This document shows positions 1-10,865 of a stretch of 64,000 nucleotides of DNA, in pieces. This DNA is from Pseudopithomyces maydicus (Eukaryota; Ascomycota; Dothideomycetes; Pleosporales; Didymosphaeriaceae), in contig JANTUC010000003.1 of the NCBI GenBank assembly GCA_026873275.1, forward strand, positions 62,001 to 126,000. The letters run 5' to 3'. A program made the translations under genes and the position numbers. Position 1 is the first letter of the stretch. Each line of letters opens with the position of its first letter. The notes below the pieces were generated by a model. The model did not search any database, was not told the DNA's origin, and was given only the letters and a program-made list of their open reading frames with translations.

Positions 1-1160
1 CTGGTGTGGCGGCCGCTGTACACGGTGGTGAGCGAGTCTGATCTCGCGTTCCAGAGCGAGAAGGACGAGGCGCAGGCCGCGGAGCGGAGCGAGAAAGACG
101 TGCCCGACGTGGTTGTTGACATTTTCGATTCGTTCATCCCGAGTAATATTTTCCAGGCGCTGGCTAACAACCAGCTGCTCGCCATCTTGGTCACTGCCGT
201 GGTGGTGGGGTATCTGCTGAAGCCCAACGGGCCGCTCATGAGGGCCGTGGAGGAAGTCGACGCGTTGATCACGAAAGTGATTGTTTTCCTGATCAAGCTC
301 GCGCCCGTTGGAGTTTTCTTTTTGATTCTGTCGAATCTGATGACTTTGGATATTGCGAGTATTGGGCGGAATCTTGGGCTGTTGATCGGCTCCTCGCTGG
401 TTAGCATGGTTGTCCACCTGGTCATCGTCCTACCCATTCTGTTCTTCGTATTCTGCCGCCAGAACCCATTTACATACTGGGTGAAGTGCTCGCCGGCGTG
501 GATCACGGCGTGGGGAACTGCTTCTTCGGCTGCGACGTTGCCTGTGACGATGCGATGCGTGCGCGCAAGGGGCTGGCCCGAGACGGTTATCAAGTTCTGC
601 GTGCCGTTGGGCTGCTTGGTGAACATGGATGGAACCGGTCAGTAAAACTCGATTTCCAACATACATCATCAACTAACGCCACACCCAGCAATCTACTTCC
701 CCGCCGTCGTAGTCTTCATGGCCGAAACCCAGGGCAAAATCCTCAACGCGGGAGAATACGTCATCGTCATCCTGCTCGCGACGCTATCATCCATCGCCAC
801 GACCCCGATCCCCAGCTCTTCTCTCGTCCTGACAGTCATCATCTGTCAAGCCGTTGGGGTTGAGATCACTGGCAGTAAGTCGACCGAATCCCGCACTCGA
901 GTCGATATCTAGACTCTGAGAATTCTTTTTACAACATCTAACCAACACCCCCAGTGTACGCCGTCGTCGTCGCAATCGACTGGTTCATCGACCGTTTCCG
1001 TACCATGCTCAACGTGTCGTCGGACCTCTTCGCCGTCGGCATCATCACCAAGCTCTCGGGTGTCTCCGACCCTGACGGCGTGACGTATGAGGCGAGTGCC
1101 GAGGAAGCCATGGCTGAGGTGCAGGGGGCGCCGGGGACGAGGCTGGATTCGGGGGTTTGA
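1..1160 (+). CDS. SLC1-type dicarboxylate/amino-acid:cation symporter, 5' truncated
   Basis: C-terminal part of a sodium- or proton-coupled glutamate/dicarboxylate transporter (DAACS/EAAT family), an integral membrane carrier. Exons 1-637, 689-874 and 955-1160; both introns are GT-AG and the first carries an AACTAAC branch site. Splicing joins NMDGTA to IYFPAVV, as in animal EAATs. The serine-rich re-entrant segment WGTASSAATLP and the late SSIATTPIPSSS hairpin are visible, then AIDWFIDRFRT near the end. Upstream are several hydrophobic helices and a charged extramembrane loop (SEKDEAQAAERSEKD). The start lies outside the window, so the substrate cannot be judged. No frameshift is seen. The family call is secure. 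Confidence 0.93.
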
Positions 1161-1228
1161 TTTTCTTTTTTAGGGGTGGTTTGGTGAGAAGGGGGAGTTG
1201 AGGGAGTGGAAGGGGAAGGGAGGATTGT

Positions 1229-1276
1229 GAGAGAGAGAGAGAGAGAGAGAGAAAGCAGAGGGGGTATATATATATA
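1229..1276. repeat. (GA)12 and (TA)6 microsatellites
   Basis: A perfect GA run at 1229-1252 is followed by TA repeats at 1265-1276. Both lie just downstream of the transporter stop, probably in its 3' UTR or the convergent intergenic spacer. Confidence 0.95.
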
Positions 1277-1429
1277 GGTATTCATTTAATTATAGGTTTA
1301 TTTCCACGGTCATAATCGTTCGTGATTCAGCATGGCCTTTGGAAGAGAAAGCGGTGCGTAAAATGGATGCTAATTCATGCGGTGACAAGACTATCCCCCG
1401 CTCCCATGCCCTATTAACCCTCCCCCATG

Positions 1430-3338
1430 CTACACGCACTCACTCCGCCGCACCCTGCTTCCCTCTCTCTCCTTCGCCGCCTCGGGATTGAGCGGCTTCC
1501 TCGAATCGTACCCAACAGCCTTCACAATGCCCAAGCCCTTCGTCCTGCCCTCGCGGAACAATATCCTATCGCCCACCGTCAAATACTCAGGCCTCTGCAC
1601 GAAGCGAAACGCCACCTGCGCGCGGTCTCCCGTGCGGATGTAATTCCGATCGATATCGATGATGGCGCACGTCTGGCTGACGGGCCCCACGTGCAGCATA
1701 GCCTGGTACTTGGTCTTGATGGTGGTCGCATGGGAGAGGATGAGGACCTCTGCGACGAACTCGCGGTACACCTTGGGGATGAGTTCCGCGCCGGTGGTGG
1801 GGTCGTTCTTGTGTAGGACGACCATGCCCTTGCGGACGTCTTTGCGGCGGACGTTGCGGAGGGCGAGGGACGCGGATTGTCCGGCCGAGCAAGCGGGGAC
1901 GGATATGCGTTTTCGCTCGATGGAGCGCACTTTTGTGGTTGTGAATTGGCCGAGGGAGTCGGGCCCGACGAGGATGGTGTCCCCGGTGTGGATGATGCCT
2001 GATTTGACGACGCCGGAGACGACGGTGCCGACGAAGGGGACGGAGAAGGTGTCGTTTACATGAAATTCGAGAGCGGACTCTTTTTTGTAGTCGCCGTGGT
2101 GGGGGAGAATGTTGAGGAAGGTGCGGACGAGGTCGAGGTTGTGGCCGGTGACGTTAGAGACTTGGAAGATGGGGCAGATGCGCCGCGAGACGAATTGCGT
2201 TGCTGTATTGACGCACTGCTCGCGGTTGGAGATGAAGATGGGGATTTTCCGCGCGCCGGGGGATTTGAGGATTTTGGTGAGCTGGGTGATGGTCTGCTCG
2301 AGGATTTGGGGCGGACAGATGTCGATTTTGGTGATGACGACCATGACGGGGACGTTGAGCGCGAGGGCGATACCCAGATGTTCTTTGGACATGCCGACCA
2401 GCCCATTATTGGCAGCTACCATCAGCAAGCAATAATTTGGCTCGGAAGAGAGCAGGCCAAAGACAGTGGTGCGGAGGTATTTCTCGTGGCCAGCCAGGTC
2501 GGTGAAGCCAATGACTTTGGCAGATCTCCGACCGATCTCCTCCCAGGTGAGTTTTCGTCCCGCGACGGTGGAAACGACGACTTCGCCTTTGCTATCGAAA
2601 CCCTAGAGCGACATTAGCGATGGATCCCACCTGATTCAATCCAGTACATCTCACCATGATCTCCATCCCCACCGAACTCGTCCTCCCGCTCTCAATCTCG
2701 TGCTTATGCCTAAACAAATTGACTCTCGCCTTCCCCCTGCCATCATCCAATCCACCCTTCACCAGCACACCCAGCATGGTACTCTTCCCCGCATCGACAT
2801 TACCCACGACCGCAATCCGCGTCTCAATCACATCGTCCACGCTCTCCGGCCTCCGCCTCAGTATCAGTTTCCCGGAACACCCCGTATCCTTCGCATCCCT
2901 GGGCCCAACCTCCAGCTCCCCCTCACCGCCCACATTCCTCGTCATCAACACTTTATAATCGGCCCCCACCTTCTCGCACACGTCGCCCACGCGCTGCAAC
3001 GCGGCGCTCCAATCCTCGGCAGAGAAGGCCATCGACTCGCCGGAGTCCTCGAGCCCGAGGTCGAACAGCGCCTCGCCATGGCCTTCCTCTAGACGGCCTT
3101 GGATGTACTCGGCGAGCTTGTCGATGCTGTCCTCTGCGGAGTCGAGGAGCAGCGTCTTCAGCGGGACGGAGGGCGTGGTGTCGTCGGAGAGGCCGAGCTC
3201 GTCGAGGATGCTGAGCTCGTCGTGTTCTTCGGCGGCGGCGGTGGTGGGTTGGCCTGGGGGCCGGCGGAGGGCTTGTTGTTTTTGGACGTAGTCTGCGAAG
3301 TCGCTGAGGGCCTTCTCGGGGGTTAGCTGCTGAGACGG
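1430..3338 (-). CDS. GTPBP1/GTPBP2-like translational GTPase, 5' exon unresolved
   Basis: Elongation-factor-like GTPase of the GTPBP1/2 family, implicated in animals in ribosome rescue and mRNA surveillance. Exons 2602-1430 and about 3338-2655 around a 52-nt intron (2603-2654). G motifs are intact: GNVDAGKST (P loop), DLAGHEKY (G3), TKID (G4). The stretch TKIDICPPQILEQT and KSPGARKIPIFI closely resembles human GTPBP1. Beta-barrel domains 2 and 3 follow (VPFVGTVVSGVVKSG, then FRFVQRPEYL). The coding frame runs upstream of the ATG at 3032 through EGHGEALFDLGLEDSGES back to an in-frame stop near 3340, with possible acceptors there. A short 5' exon with the true start therefore probably lies between 3340 and 3660; I could not fix it. 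A basic tail ends the protein. Confidence 0.9.
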
Positions 3339-3339
3339 A

Positions 3340-4186
3340 TGCTAGGTGGTTGGGTGGAGGTGGAGAGAGGAGAGGTGACGCTGCGAGAGAGAAGGAATGA
3401 ATGGTCTGGTGTGGGTTGAGTGCAGCTCTGGTACTCTGCTGCACTCTCGATACCGCGGATCATGATGACACAGCTGCGGTCGTTCACTCTCTCTCGCCAT
3501 GCCGACCACGTCCCAGTCCCCAACAGGGCATACATACACTCTCGCCCTTCCTCCTCTCCACCGGGTTCTGCTTCGGCGCATGTCGTGACGCCATGATCCA
3601 CTACCTCACTCGTTCCGCTCGAATGCACACCAAATATGTATCTCAAGTCCAGCTTCTGTTCCTAACACAGTGACGTATTCGTTTCGAGCTCGATAGTTCC
3701 ATTCCACGTAATCCGTGCAGCATTGAGGCGTGGTGCAAGTGTCGCGAGCTCGTACTGTATGTCACGTCGGTGGCGAAGCGCGCTGGGGCGGGAGGGGAGC
3801 TGGCGTGGGGCGATGGGGTATTTAGCTTCGTGCTTTGGTGTTAGGGTACCTGCCTGTGGAGCTTATCGATAAGAGGGCGTGGGTCCAGTCATCGTGTGTA
3901 TGGGAGTGACTCCGCGACGGCAGGTTGCAAGCGATGCGATGGCTGAGTCAAAGGGTGTTGATGGGGGAGGAGTCACGTTTGGGTGAGAGGGTGTCCAATG
4001 GGAGGGCGGAGTGGGAGATGCAGGTGATGCTTCGTGGGGAGGTGGGTCGTAGGGCGACCCGTATGATGTCTGTGGGTAAGGGCGCAACACGAGAAGGGCT
4101 TACATACGAGGCGTGGTGAATGAGCAGTGCATTGAATCTGGTGATATATGATGCAATCTAGAGGCTACAAAGAGTACCGCGCCGCC
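3340..4186. other. Intergenic: promoter/5' exon zone of the GTPase gene and 3' flank of IDO
   Basis: The GTPase 5' exon is expected within 3340-3660. From 3660 to 4186 I see no coding frame with codon structure or family motifs. Confidence 0.6.
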
Positions 4187-5627
4187 TCAAGGCGTCGACA
4201 CTCCCCGCTCGCCACAGTACTTCGCCACTTCCTTCCTCAACGTCTCGCGTTGAGTGTGCACCGTGTCCATGATATCGCTGACTCCTTGCACTCCTTTGCA
4301 GTGTGCTTCCGTATCCACCATCTGCTCCAACACCGCCTGGAGCTGGTTGGGAAGCCACGTGACGATTGGACTCCCACCCGTGGCCGTGGGATGCATCGTC
4401 CTCTTGAGGATATACTCCCTCGTGAAACACCAATGTCGCCAGCGGAAGTCCCTTACCTCGTTCATTGCCTGGAGGTACAGCGCGGCTGAGATAGGCGCCT
4501 GTAGCGCGAAGTCTTTGACGCCGCACGATTTGGCACCCGCGTTAACGGCTTCCAAAAACTCGCGGTGGTTTCCTGGGCGGTATTGCCGGAAGTCTTGCAG
4601 GATCTCCGTCAACGGCGTCTCAGGCATGCTGATCTGAAGAAGGTTGTCCATAAGCGGGATCATGCTGTCGTTGGCACCCGACTCGCCGCGGAACGACATG
4701 GGCTCCTCGGACACGCCTTCGTAGACGACGCCGTTGGGAAACATGGACTGTGACGTGATGCCGAAGATGAAGGTGCGGAAGTGCGTGTAGCTCTGTGGCT
4801 TGCTACGGTTCCACATGGTGTTCATGACGGCGTTCACCTTCTTGAGACCGGCGACTACGGTGCGTAGACCGTCGTCGAACTTTTCGCGATCGTGGGCGAT
4901 GCAGGAGTCGAGCATGTCAACGGTGCCTTTGATCAGTGGGCCGGATTCTTTTACCATGGCGATGTGCACGAGAACGAAGCCTGCCTCTGAGGAGGACGGA
5001 TCGAGGCCATGCTCGAAGGCGCGGATGAGACGTAGGTTGGAGTATTCTAGGCCTTGGGTTAGGTCTTCCAGGCGGTAGTTGAAGAGGGCGTAGGAGCCGG
5101 CGTATTCCATGAATGGTTTGAAGCCAGCTCTATACGCTGTCAGTTACTATATATCATAAGATGGTATAGATTGTAGAACACTTACATCTCAGCAACCTTA
5201 ACAATCGGCAACGCAATGCTCCTCGGCAACCTCTGACGCCCAAGCCCATACGGCTCATCGCGCAAGAACCTCTCATGACAAGGCTCAAACAGATACGCCG
5301 AAGCCAGGAACGAGTAGTCGCGATAAAGGGCATTCATGACGACGAGATTATTTCGATACTTCTCCACCTCGTCACTGAGGTCCGGCAACTCCTTGTCCAG
5401 CGTCTCGCCAAAGGTAAACTTCGCCAGCAGCCCCGGCTCACCCGAAAGCGTCTTGATCGGCATCCGTTGCAGCAGCGACTCCACAGCCTCGAACTCCTTC
5501 GGCAACCTCACCAGCGGTTCCTGTCGTGGGAGGAAACCCTCGTCGTCGACACCATGAACGACGGCAGTGAGACATCGTCTGGACGTGTATCCGTCAGGAC
5601 AGGAAAGTCAAAAGAAGAGTTCGACAT
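4187..5627 (-). CDS. Indoleamine 2,3-dioxygenase (apparent 1-nt frameshift near the start)
   Basis: Heme dioxygenase that opens the indole ring of tryptophan to N-formylkynurenine, first step of the kynurenine route to NAD; cytosolic. Exon 1 is about 5627-5186, intron 5130-5185, exon 2 is 5129-4187. The junction gives KVAEIAGFKPFMEYAGSYAL, matching fungal IDOs. The FRWRHWCFTREYIL segment contains the histidine expected to be the proximal heme ligand. The likely ATG (5627) opens with MSNSSFDF and reaches DVSLPSFMV, but the conserved continuation DDEGFLPRQEPL is one frame away, with a break near 5545-5552. One missing base there restores 461 aa. A 53-nt intron with a weak GTCTCA donor is possible but would remove the conserved GFLP. 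Same strand as the GTPase gene downstream. Confidence 0.9.
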
Positions 5628-6942
5628 ATCTCTCTAACCCTTAAGCAAGTAATCTCTAAAAGAATAAATATCTCAAGTTGACTTCTATGAAAATCAGTCC
5701 AAAGACGAAGCTCAAAGGCTACTTTTTCTTCCCCTTATATCCCGTGGCCGGAAAACTTCCGGCCTCATTCCGGCCTGATAACGGATACGTAATAGCCAGA
5801 TCACTCGACCGTATCGGTGGACGGTTTGCTGAGCGAGGCCCGGAGCAAGCCTGCAGTGCCCGGCCATAACCCTGAGTGTGATTAGACCTCTCCACACGAG
5901 TGGTGGGTTCGGTGTGGTGTCGTTTGGTGCCAAGGCTGGTGACAAAGAGGGGCGGTGATGGCTTTGCTGGTTTTTGGTTGCGCTGGCGTTTGATAGGGAT
6001 AGCCTCTGTCTATTTGCGGTTTGTTTTTCCGGGCTTGGGATATGTTTTGTTGGACGGTGGGTGGTTGTTCGGGGTAGCACTTGCTGTGGTAGGGAGGTCT
6101 GGTACGAAGACAGTGCAGATAAGCTCGCCACAAGCTTTCAACATACTGAGAAATAGATGCTGTTTCATCCCAGGCTCTCAAGACGATCACAGCCATGTTG
6201 TTAAAAATTCCGCCCAAACTCAGGTCGGTTTTTGACGTACAACAGGCTTCTTAGTGGGCCCGCGGCAGCAAGCGGATTAGTGCGTATTGCGAGATACGAA
6301 CATTCAATACACTAAAGCAGCTGCTTAAATCAACAAGAATTTGATACAACCATTTTTCTTTTTCGGTTGCAAAAGCATGAACATGGTGACCAAGATCCCG
6401 GTGGTCGTTTCCTCGCGCGGAACAGTTGCGACGGACGTAGTTTCCTCGCTTGCCAATCAGCCAATGAGCTTCAGCATAATGCAACAACAAGTTGAAGGCC
6501 CATCCTGGGCTTTATTTTCGCGCTTGTGTTTGCATGGAAGCAATGTATTTGCACTCTGGATGTTACGTATTGCAAGAGCCTGTCGCCATCACCTGAAGTC
6601 GCTAGAGCATAGTAATCTTGCGTGTCGGTTCGGCCTCTAGTATGTACCTCTGGTTCTTTTCAAAAGTGCTCATGAAGCGTGGAAAACAAAGGGGAATCCT
6701 TGTCTATTGCTACATTGCCAGAAGAAAGCGACAAATTATAGAGAAATGCGATATTGATTCCGCTAGCATTTCCTGACGGAGCGATTCGTCCGCTCGAGAT
6801 ACAACCATGCAGCCGAGTCTACAAGAAAGTACACGCCTACACCTCGCTACGAAACTGTTCCATACGCAAACGCGCCTTCCAATCTCCCTTCTTAGCATCC
6901 TAAAACGCCACCTCTACCCTCTACGCACCACCCATTTCCCAG
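5628..6942. other. Intergenic, no gene seen
   Basis: About 1.3 kb between IDO and the RNA-ligase-like gene. Open frames here overlap on both strands and show no motifs, splice pattern or codon structure. It should contain the IDO promoter. Confidence 0.55.
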
Positions 6943-6960
6943 CCCCCCCCCCCCCCCCCC
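6943..6960. repeat. C18 mononucleotide tract
   Basis: Eighteen consecutive C on the plus strand, one base beyond the TAG stop (6962-6964) of the minus-strand RNA-ligase-like gene, so G18 in its 3' UTR. The length in an assembly is likely to be unreliable. Confidence 0.95.
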
Positions 6961-6961
6961 A

Positions 6962-8006
6962 CTACTCCATCGCCTTTAACCTCTCCAAATACCACCCCTT
7001 CGCCACCCGCGTAATCCCCCTCTTCAACCCCTCCTCATCCACCCCATTCTCCCTTATGTACCCCCTCTCCTCCACCAACACATCCCCCTGCACCCACTTC
7101 AAAAACGTGCCCAGCCCCTTGATATCCCAGCTCACCCCCGTCTCCCTCAGATAATCCCACCCCTGCTCCAGCCTCCCCACCGTACACCACCCCTCCGCCA
7201 GCACCCTCGCAACCTCCTCCCTCTCCGCCTTCCCCACCGCCCCCCTCCTCGGCTTCGGCGCAAACGTCGGCCGGAACCTCCCCCCTTCGTCTTAAACCAG
7301 AGCTCCGGGTCATGGGCATAGTGCTCCATTTTCCAGACGAGGCCCTCGCCCTCGCCGAGGACGCCGAACGACGCCGCGAAGGGGCACCGCGCTGCGACGC
7401 GCTCTGTGAGCGGGGCCAGGGCGTCGGCGGTGCGCTGCGGGTCCTGCGGGTACAGCGTGGCGCGGTAGATGCCGCCGCGGGAGACGTGGTAAAGGTCGTT
7501 TGCGGGGTCGTCGATGTCGGCGTAGGGCTCGTCGGGGAGCCAGGCGCCGTTGATGCGGAGCGAGATGATGACGAAGCGGCGGGGGAGCTGCGAGATGGCG
7601 ACGTGGGATTGGATGTTGTGGCCGATCCACTCGCCGGCTATGGTGATGGGGAGGGTAGGGTCGAGGGGGTAGTGGGGTTGAGGGTGTGCCAGCGGGAGAG
7701 GAGGCGGGAGCGGAGGGCGAGGATGGCGGGGTGCTTTGTGGACATTGATTTTAAGAAGTCGTGGTTGTCGTTGGAGGGGGTGAGGAGGTCGTTGTTCCGG
7801 GATTGGAAGGTTAGGGTGTTGGAGGGCGAGATTATGATGTCGGCGTGGGTGCCGTGGAGTTTGACGGTGCCGATTATGGGGATGGGCTCGAGGATGGCTT
7901 CTTGGTCTGGGTTGTCTGGGTCGCGGAGCTTGTTCTTGAGCGTTTTCACGACATCTTTGATGTGCGTGGTGATTTTTGGGTATAGTGTCGATTTTCGGGC
8001 TCCCAT
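6962..8006 (-). CDS. RNA-ligase-domain (nucleotidyltransferase fold) protein, two apparent frameshifts
   Basis: Covalent nucleotidyltransferase of the RNA ligase type. Motifs in order: GTVKLHGTHADI (motif I, K the expected AMP-accepting lysine), TFQSRN, AGEWIG (motif III), EGLVWK (motif IV), LWFKTKG (motif V), then an alpha-helical C-terminal region KAEREEVARVLAEGW to the TAG at 6962. Start chosen at MGARKSTLYPKI (8006); an upstream in-frame ATG at 8144 gives a less convincing tail. The frame breaks twice, in a C4 run at about 7674-7677 and a G6 run at 7280-7285 (coding-strand bases). One extra base in each restores 348 aa with all motifs in one frame. The substrate is unknown; many fungi carry uncharacterised proteins of this type. 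It is either intact with assembly indels or a young pseudogene. Confidence 0.82.
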
Positions 8007-9141
8007 AGTTATAGAGTTATACTCTGAGTTATATTCGTATGTGCTTGTATGGGACATCGTAGTATACTGGTTGCAACTTGATGTGATATTTCGGTCTTTT
8101 CTCTCGTTCATGGTGGCGGGTGTGAAGTTTAGCAGATTATTCACAGTATTTGCGGTGAAAGAATCGTGAAATGGATGTAGATCACCGTCTTCGGGCTATC
8201 AACACTGGAAATGGATCTGTTCACTCTACAAACTTTTATTGAATGCGTCAAAGTATTTTAAAGAAACGATGGATTAATTGCTGCAAATTGGTTGAGATGA
8301 AGGTCAACTGGGCTGTGACTCCTCGGGCCAAACGAGGAACGAGAAACGCGCTTGCTGATTCATACTATGCAAGGCGCAGCAAGAACAGTAGCCCAGCCTC
8401 ACGACTGCTGATTGCCTTTTCATGCCACAGTCAACATGCGACGACGAGTTTCGAAGAATGAATTTCGAATGTCAATATTGTAAATGCGTGGGTGCTGCGC
8501 ACCGTACGATGCGCAAGAATCAATAGGGAAGCAGCGATCCAGGGGAGCCAATCACACGGTTCACAAGCAACAGTTAAATTCAATCTCAATTTCAGCCTAC
8601 ATGGACTTGGGGCACAGGAAAGAATATCTAGTGATGGGCAAATTCCAATTCACACAAAGCGTTCTATTCATTGATTCGATACATGTTCCCAGTAGTGGAG
8701 TCTATATGTGGGAAATTCCCAAGACAATAGCTCATGTATGCCCACACTGACATGACACCCTACCCTATTTCACTTGCCCCATTGCTACTCAAGCAGTGGC
8801 GGGGCATGGCGGACACTGGCTTAAAAGACAACGTCCGTGATGTCTTGCAACGGTCAAATCTGTAGGTCCATTGCTTGCTACAGGGCTCCGTTCAGGCTGT
8901 ATTGCGATCGAACTTCGACAGCACCAAGCATTGCTCTACTGAATGATCCTTATCAGGGACAATGCAATCAACCTGTGAGGTTGGGAGCAAACTATCAGTT
9001 CGTCTCGATGGACAACGTCAGCCGAGGTGGCGTCGGGAGGAGTCCGAAAACGCCAGCACATTTGAGCTGTCGGGAGTAAGGTGTCGAGCCCATCTACACT
9101 CTACTCCGAGAAAAAGATGGTCCAAATGGCCGTGTATACGA
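8007..9141. other. Intergenic, no gene seen
   Basis: Upstream region of the RNA-ligase-like gene and 3' flank of the MFAP1 gene. No coding frame with recognisable features on either strand. Confidence 0.55.
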
Positions 9142-10383
9142 TCAATTATGGTCGTCAACCCTTGGGCGCTTGCTTTCTCGCGAGGTGTCGTCGCCGAACC
9201 TCTTTCTGTCTCCAAGGGGCTTCGCATTCGCACCAGTCGCACCTTCACGGTCGCGATCCCTATCATGATATCCATCGGACCTGAATCTTTCATCCACACC
9301 ATATTCGCCCTTATCCCTCGGGCGTCGCATGTCGCCGTAGTCACCCCATTTGCCCGTATCCTCCGTCTTCATGTCGCGATAGCGCGTGCGTCCTTTCTTG
9401 CCCAGCTTGGTCATGTCGCGGATCTGCATGTACTCGGGAAGCACTTCGCGGTTGGTTTGATCCTCAAAGCGCGCACCCATGAGCTTCCGCTTGTCGATAC
9501 CCATTTCTGCGAGGTCTTCCTGGAAGAAGGCACCCTTGTGGAAGTACTTCTGCATGAACTGCATCTGGCCCCGATCTCCACGCTCCTCCTTCTGTTTCTC
9601 GAGATATTCCCGGTCTTCGGCGTCTCGTTCGGCTTCTGTGAGGTTGCGCCGGCGTTCGATCTCTGCGCGCTCTTTCTCGGCTTCTTCGATGGCGAGGCGC
9701 TCGCGTTTGATGCGCTTCAATTCGCGCAATTTCCAGGCAGCGTACTCGGCTGCGGGGTCTAGCCCATCTGTGTCGTCGACGGCGTTTATGTCGGCCTCTT
9801 CCACGTCGTCGTCCCAGTCCTTCTTGCCCGCTGCCTTTAATGCTGCGCGTTGTTCTATTTGCTCTTGTACGAGCGCTCTCTGCTCTTCTTTCCGCCTCTG
9901 TTCCTCTTCGGCTGCAATGTCTTCAGCTGTCTTCACTGGCGCAACCACCTTATCTCGCTGGCCCTTTTTCAAGAAAACGGGCCGCAGCAACTTTCTTGGT
10001 GCCTCTTCCTCGCTGCTTTCTTCCTCTTCTGAACTTGACTCATCGCTACCGCTCTCACTGCCACTGCCGCTGCCGCTGCCACTCTCGCCTTCCTCGCCTT
10101 CTGCTTCATCCTCGCTCTCGGTCTCAAACTCGTCTTCAAGGTGCTTGAGGTCTTCCTGCTTCTTCCTTGCCGCCAACTGCGCTTTGTGGGATTGTTTTGG
10201 AAACGATGACGCAATTGGAGCTGGCTTCGGTTTGACGAATGGGAGTTTAGGTTTCTGCTCTTCTTCGGATTCAGACTCGTCGCTGCTGTCGCGTTCTTCG
10301 ACTTCGGGCTCCGCAGGTTTTCCGGCGAAAAGACGTTTGCGCACCGGCTGCGCCGTAAGCTTCTTGTTTCCTGGCGGCGGCAT
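9142..10383 (-). CDS. MFAP1-family spliceosomal protein
   Basis: Homologue of microfibrillar-associated protein 1, a component of the spliceosomal B complex acting in the nucleus. Single exon of 413 aa, starting MPPPGNKKLTAQPVRKRLF. The N-terminal half is low-complexity and strongly acidic (DSSDESESEEEQ, later runs of Ser, Gly and Glu), followed by a charged helical region. The conserved C-terminal MFAP1 domain contains MQKYFHKGAFFQED, LMGARFEDQTNREVLPEYMQ and MTKLGKKGRTRYRDMKTEDT. The end is basic and hydrophilic (DRKRFGDDTSRESKRPRVDD). The frame is intact. Despite the family's historical name this is not an extracellular matrix protein in fungi. Confidence 0.95.
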   Translation of the reverse strand: MPPPGNKKLTAQPVRKRLFAGKPAEPEVEERDSSDESESEEEQKPKLPFVKPKPAPIASSFPKQSHKAQLAARKKQEDLKHLEDEFETESEDEAEGEEGESGSGSGSGSESGSDESSSEEEESSEEEAPRKLLRPVFLKKGQRDKVVAPVKTAEDIAAEEEQRRKEEQRALVQEQIEQRAALKAAGKKDWDDDVEEADINAVDDTDGLDPAAEYAAWKLRELKRIKRERLAIEEAEKERAEIERRRNLTEAERDAEDREYLEKQKEERGDRGQMQFMQKYFHKGAFFQEDLAEMGIDKRKLMGARFEDQTNREVLPEYMQIRDMTKLGKKGRTRYRDMKTEDTGKWGDYGDMRRPRDKGEYGVDERFRSDGYHDRDRDREGATGANAKPLGDRKRFGDDTSRESKRPRVDDHN

Positions 10384-10865
10384 CGTGACAGAGAAGAAAA
10401 ATTAAGGGTGAAGTATGGACGGGTGTGAGAGTCGCCAGGCGCTGATGTCAAAGTCTCAAAAGTTCAGGACGCGATACCGCGGCTCAACTAGTGTCTTGGC
10501 GTGCGTCGGTCGCGCTTTCCTTTACCGCCGACAGCTCCTTCCTCTTTACACTTCCCAACTTACTTTCAAGCATCAAGTGTTAGCGACTACATCAGAAACA
10601 ATCACGCATTTTATCAGAGTACCAAATTTTGAGTTTCGATTCGCAATTCGATATTCAGATTGAAATTCTTCCTATCTCACGTCATGTATTTCAGAATCTC
10701 CCGGGCATCTATCACCGCCTACATCCAACTGATTGAGTCGCATACACTTGATGAACTGTAATTTCAGTGACAGAAACGCGATGTTCAAATATTTCATATT
10801 TTACATTATGATTTATCCCATATTTATGGCATATATGTTACAGCGCATCATCTCCTTCCACCTCT
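10384..10865. other. Intergenic: MFAP1 promoter and 3' flank of the secreted-protein gene
   Basis: About 480 nt, AT-rich from 10560 on. No coding frame seen. Confidence 0.6.

Noticed and set aside
6251..6640. Frames on both strands around 6.3-6.6 kb
   Set aside because: Short, overlapping, no motif; not supported as genes.
9479..10405. 308-codon plus-strand ORF, Ser-rich
   Set aside because: Antisense shadow of the acidic Ser/Glu-rich MFAP1 gene.
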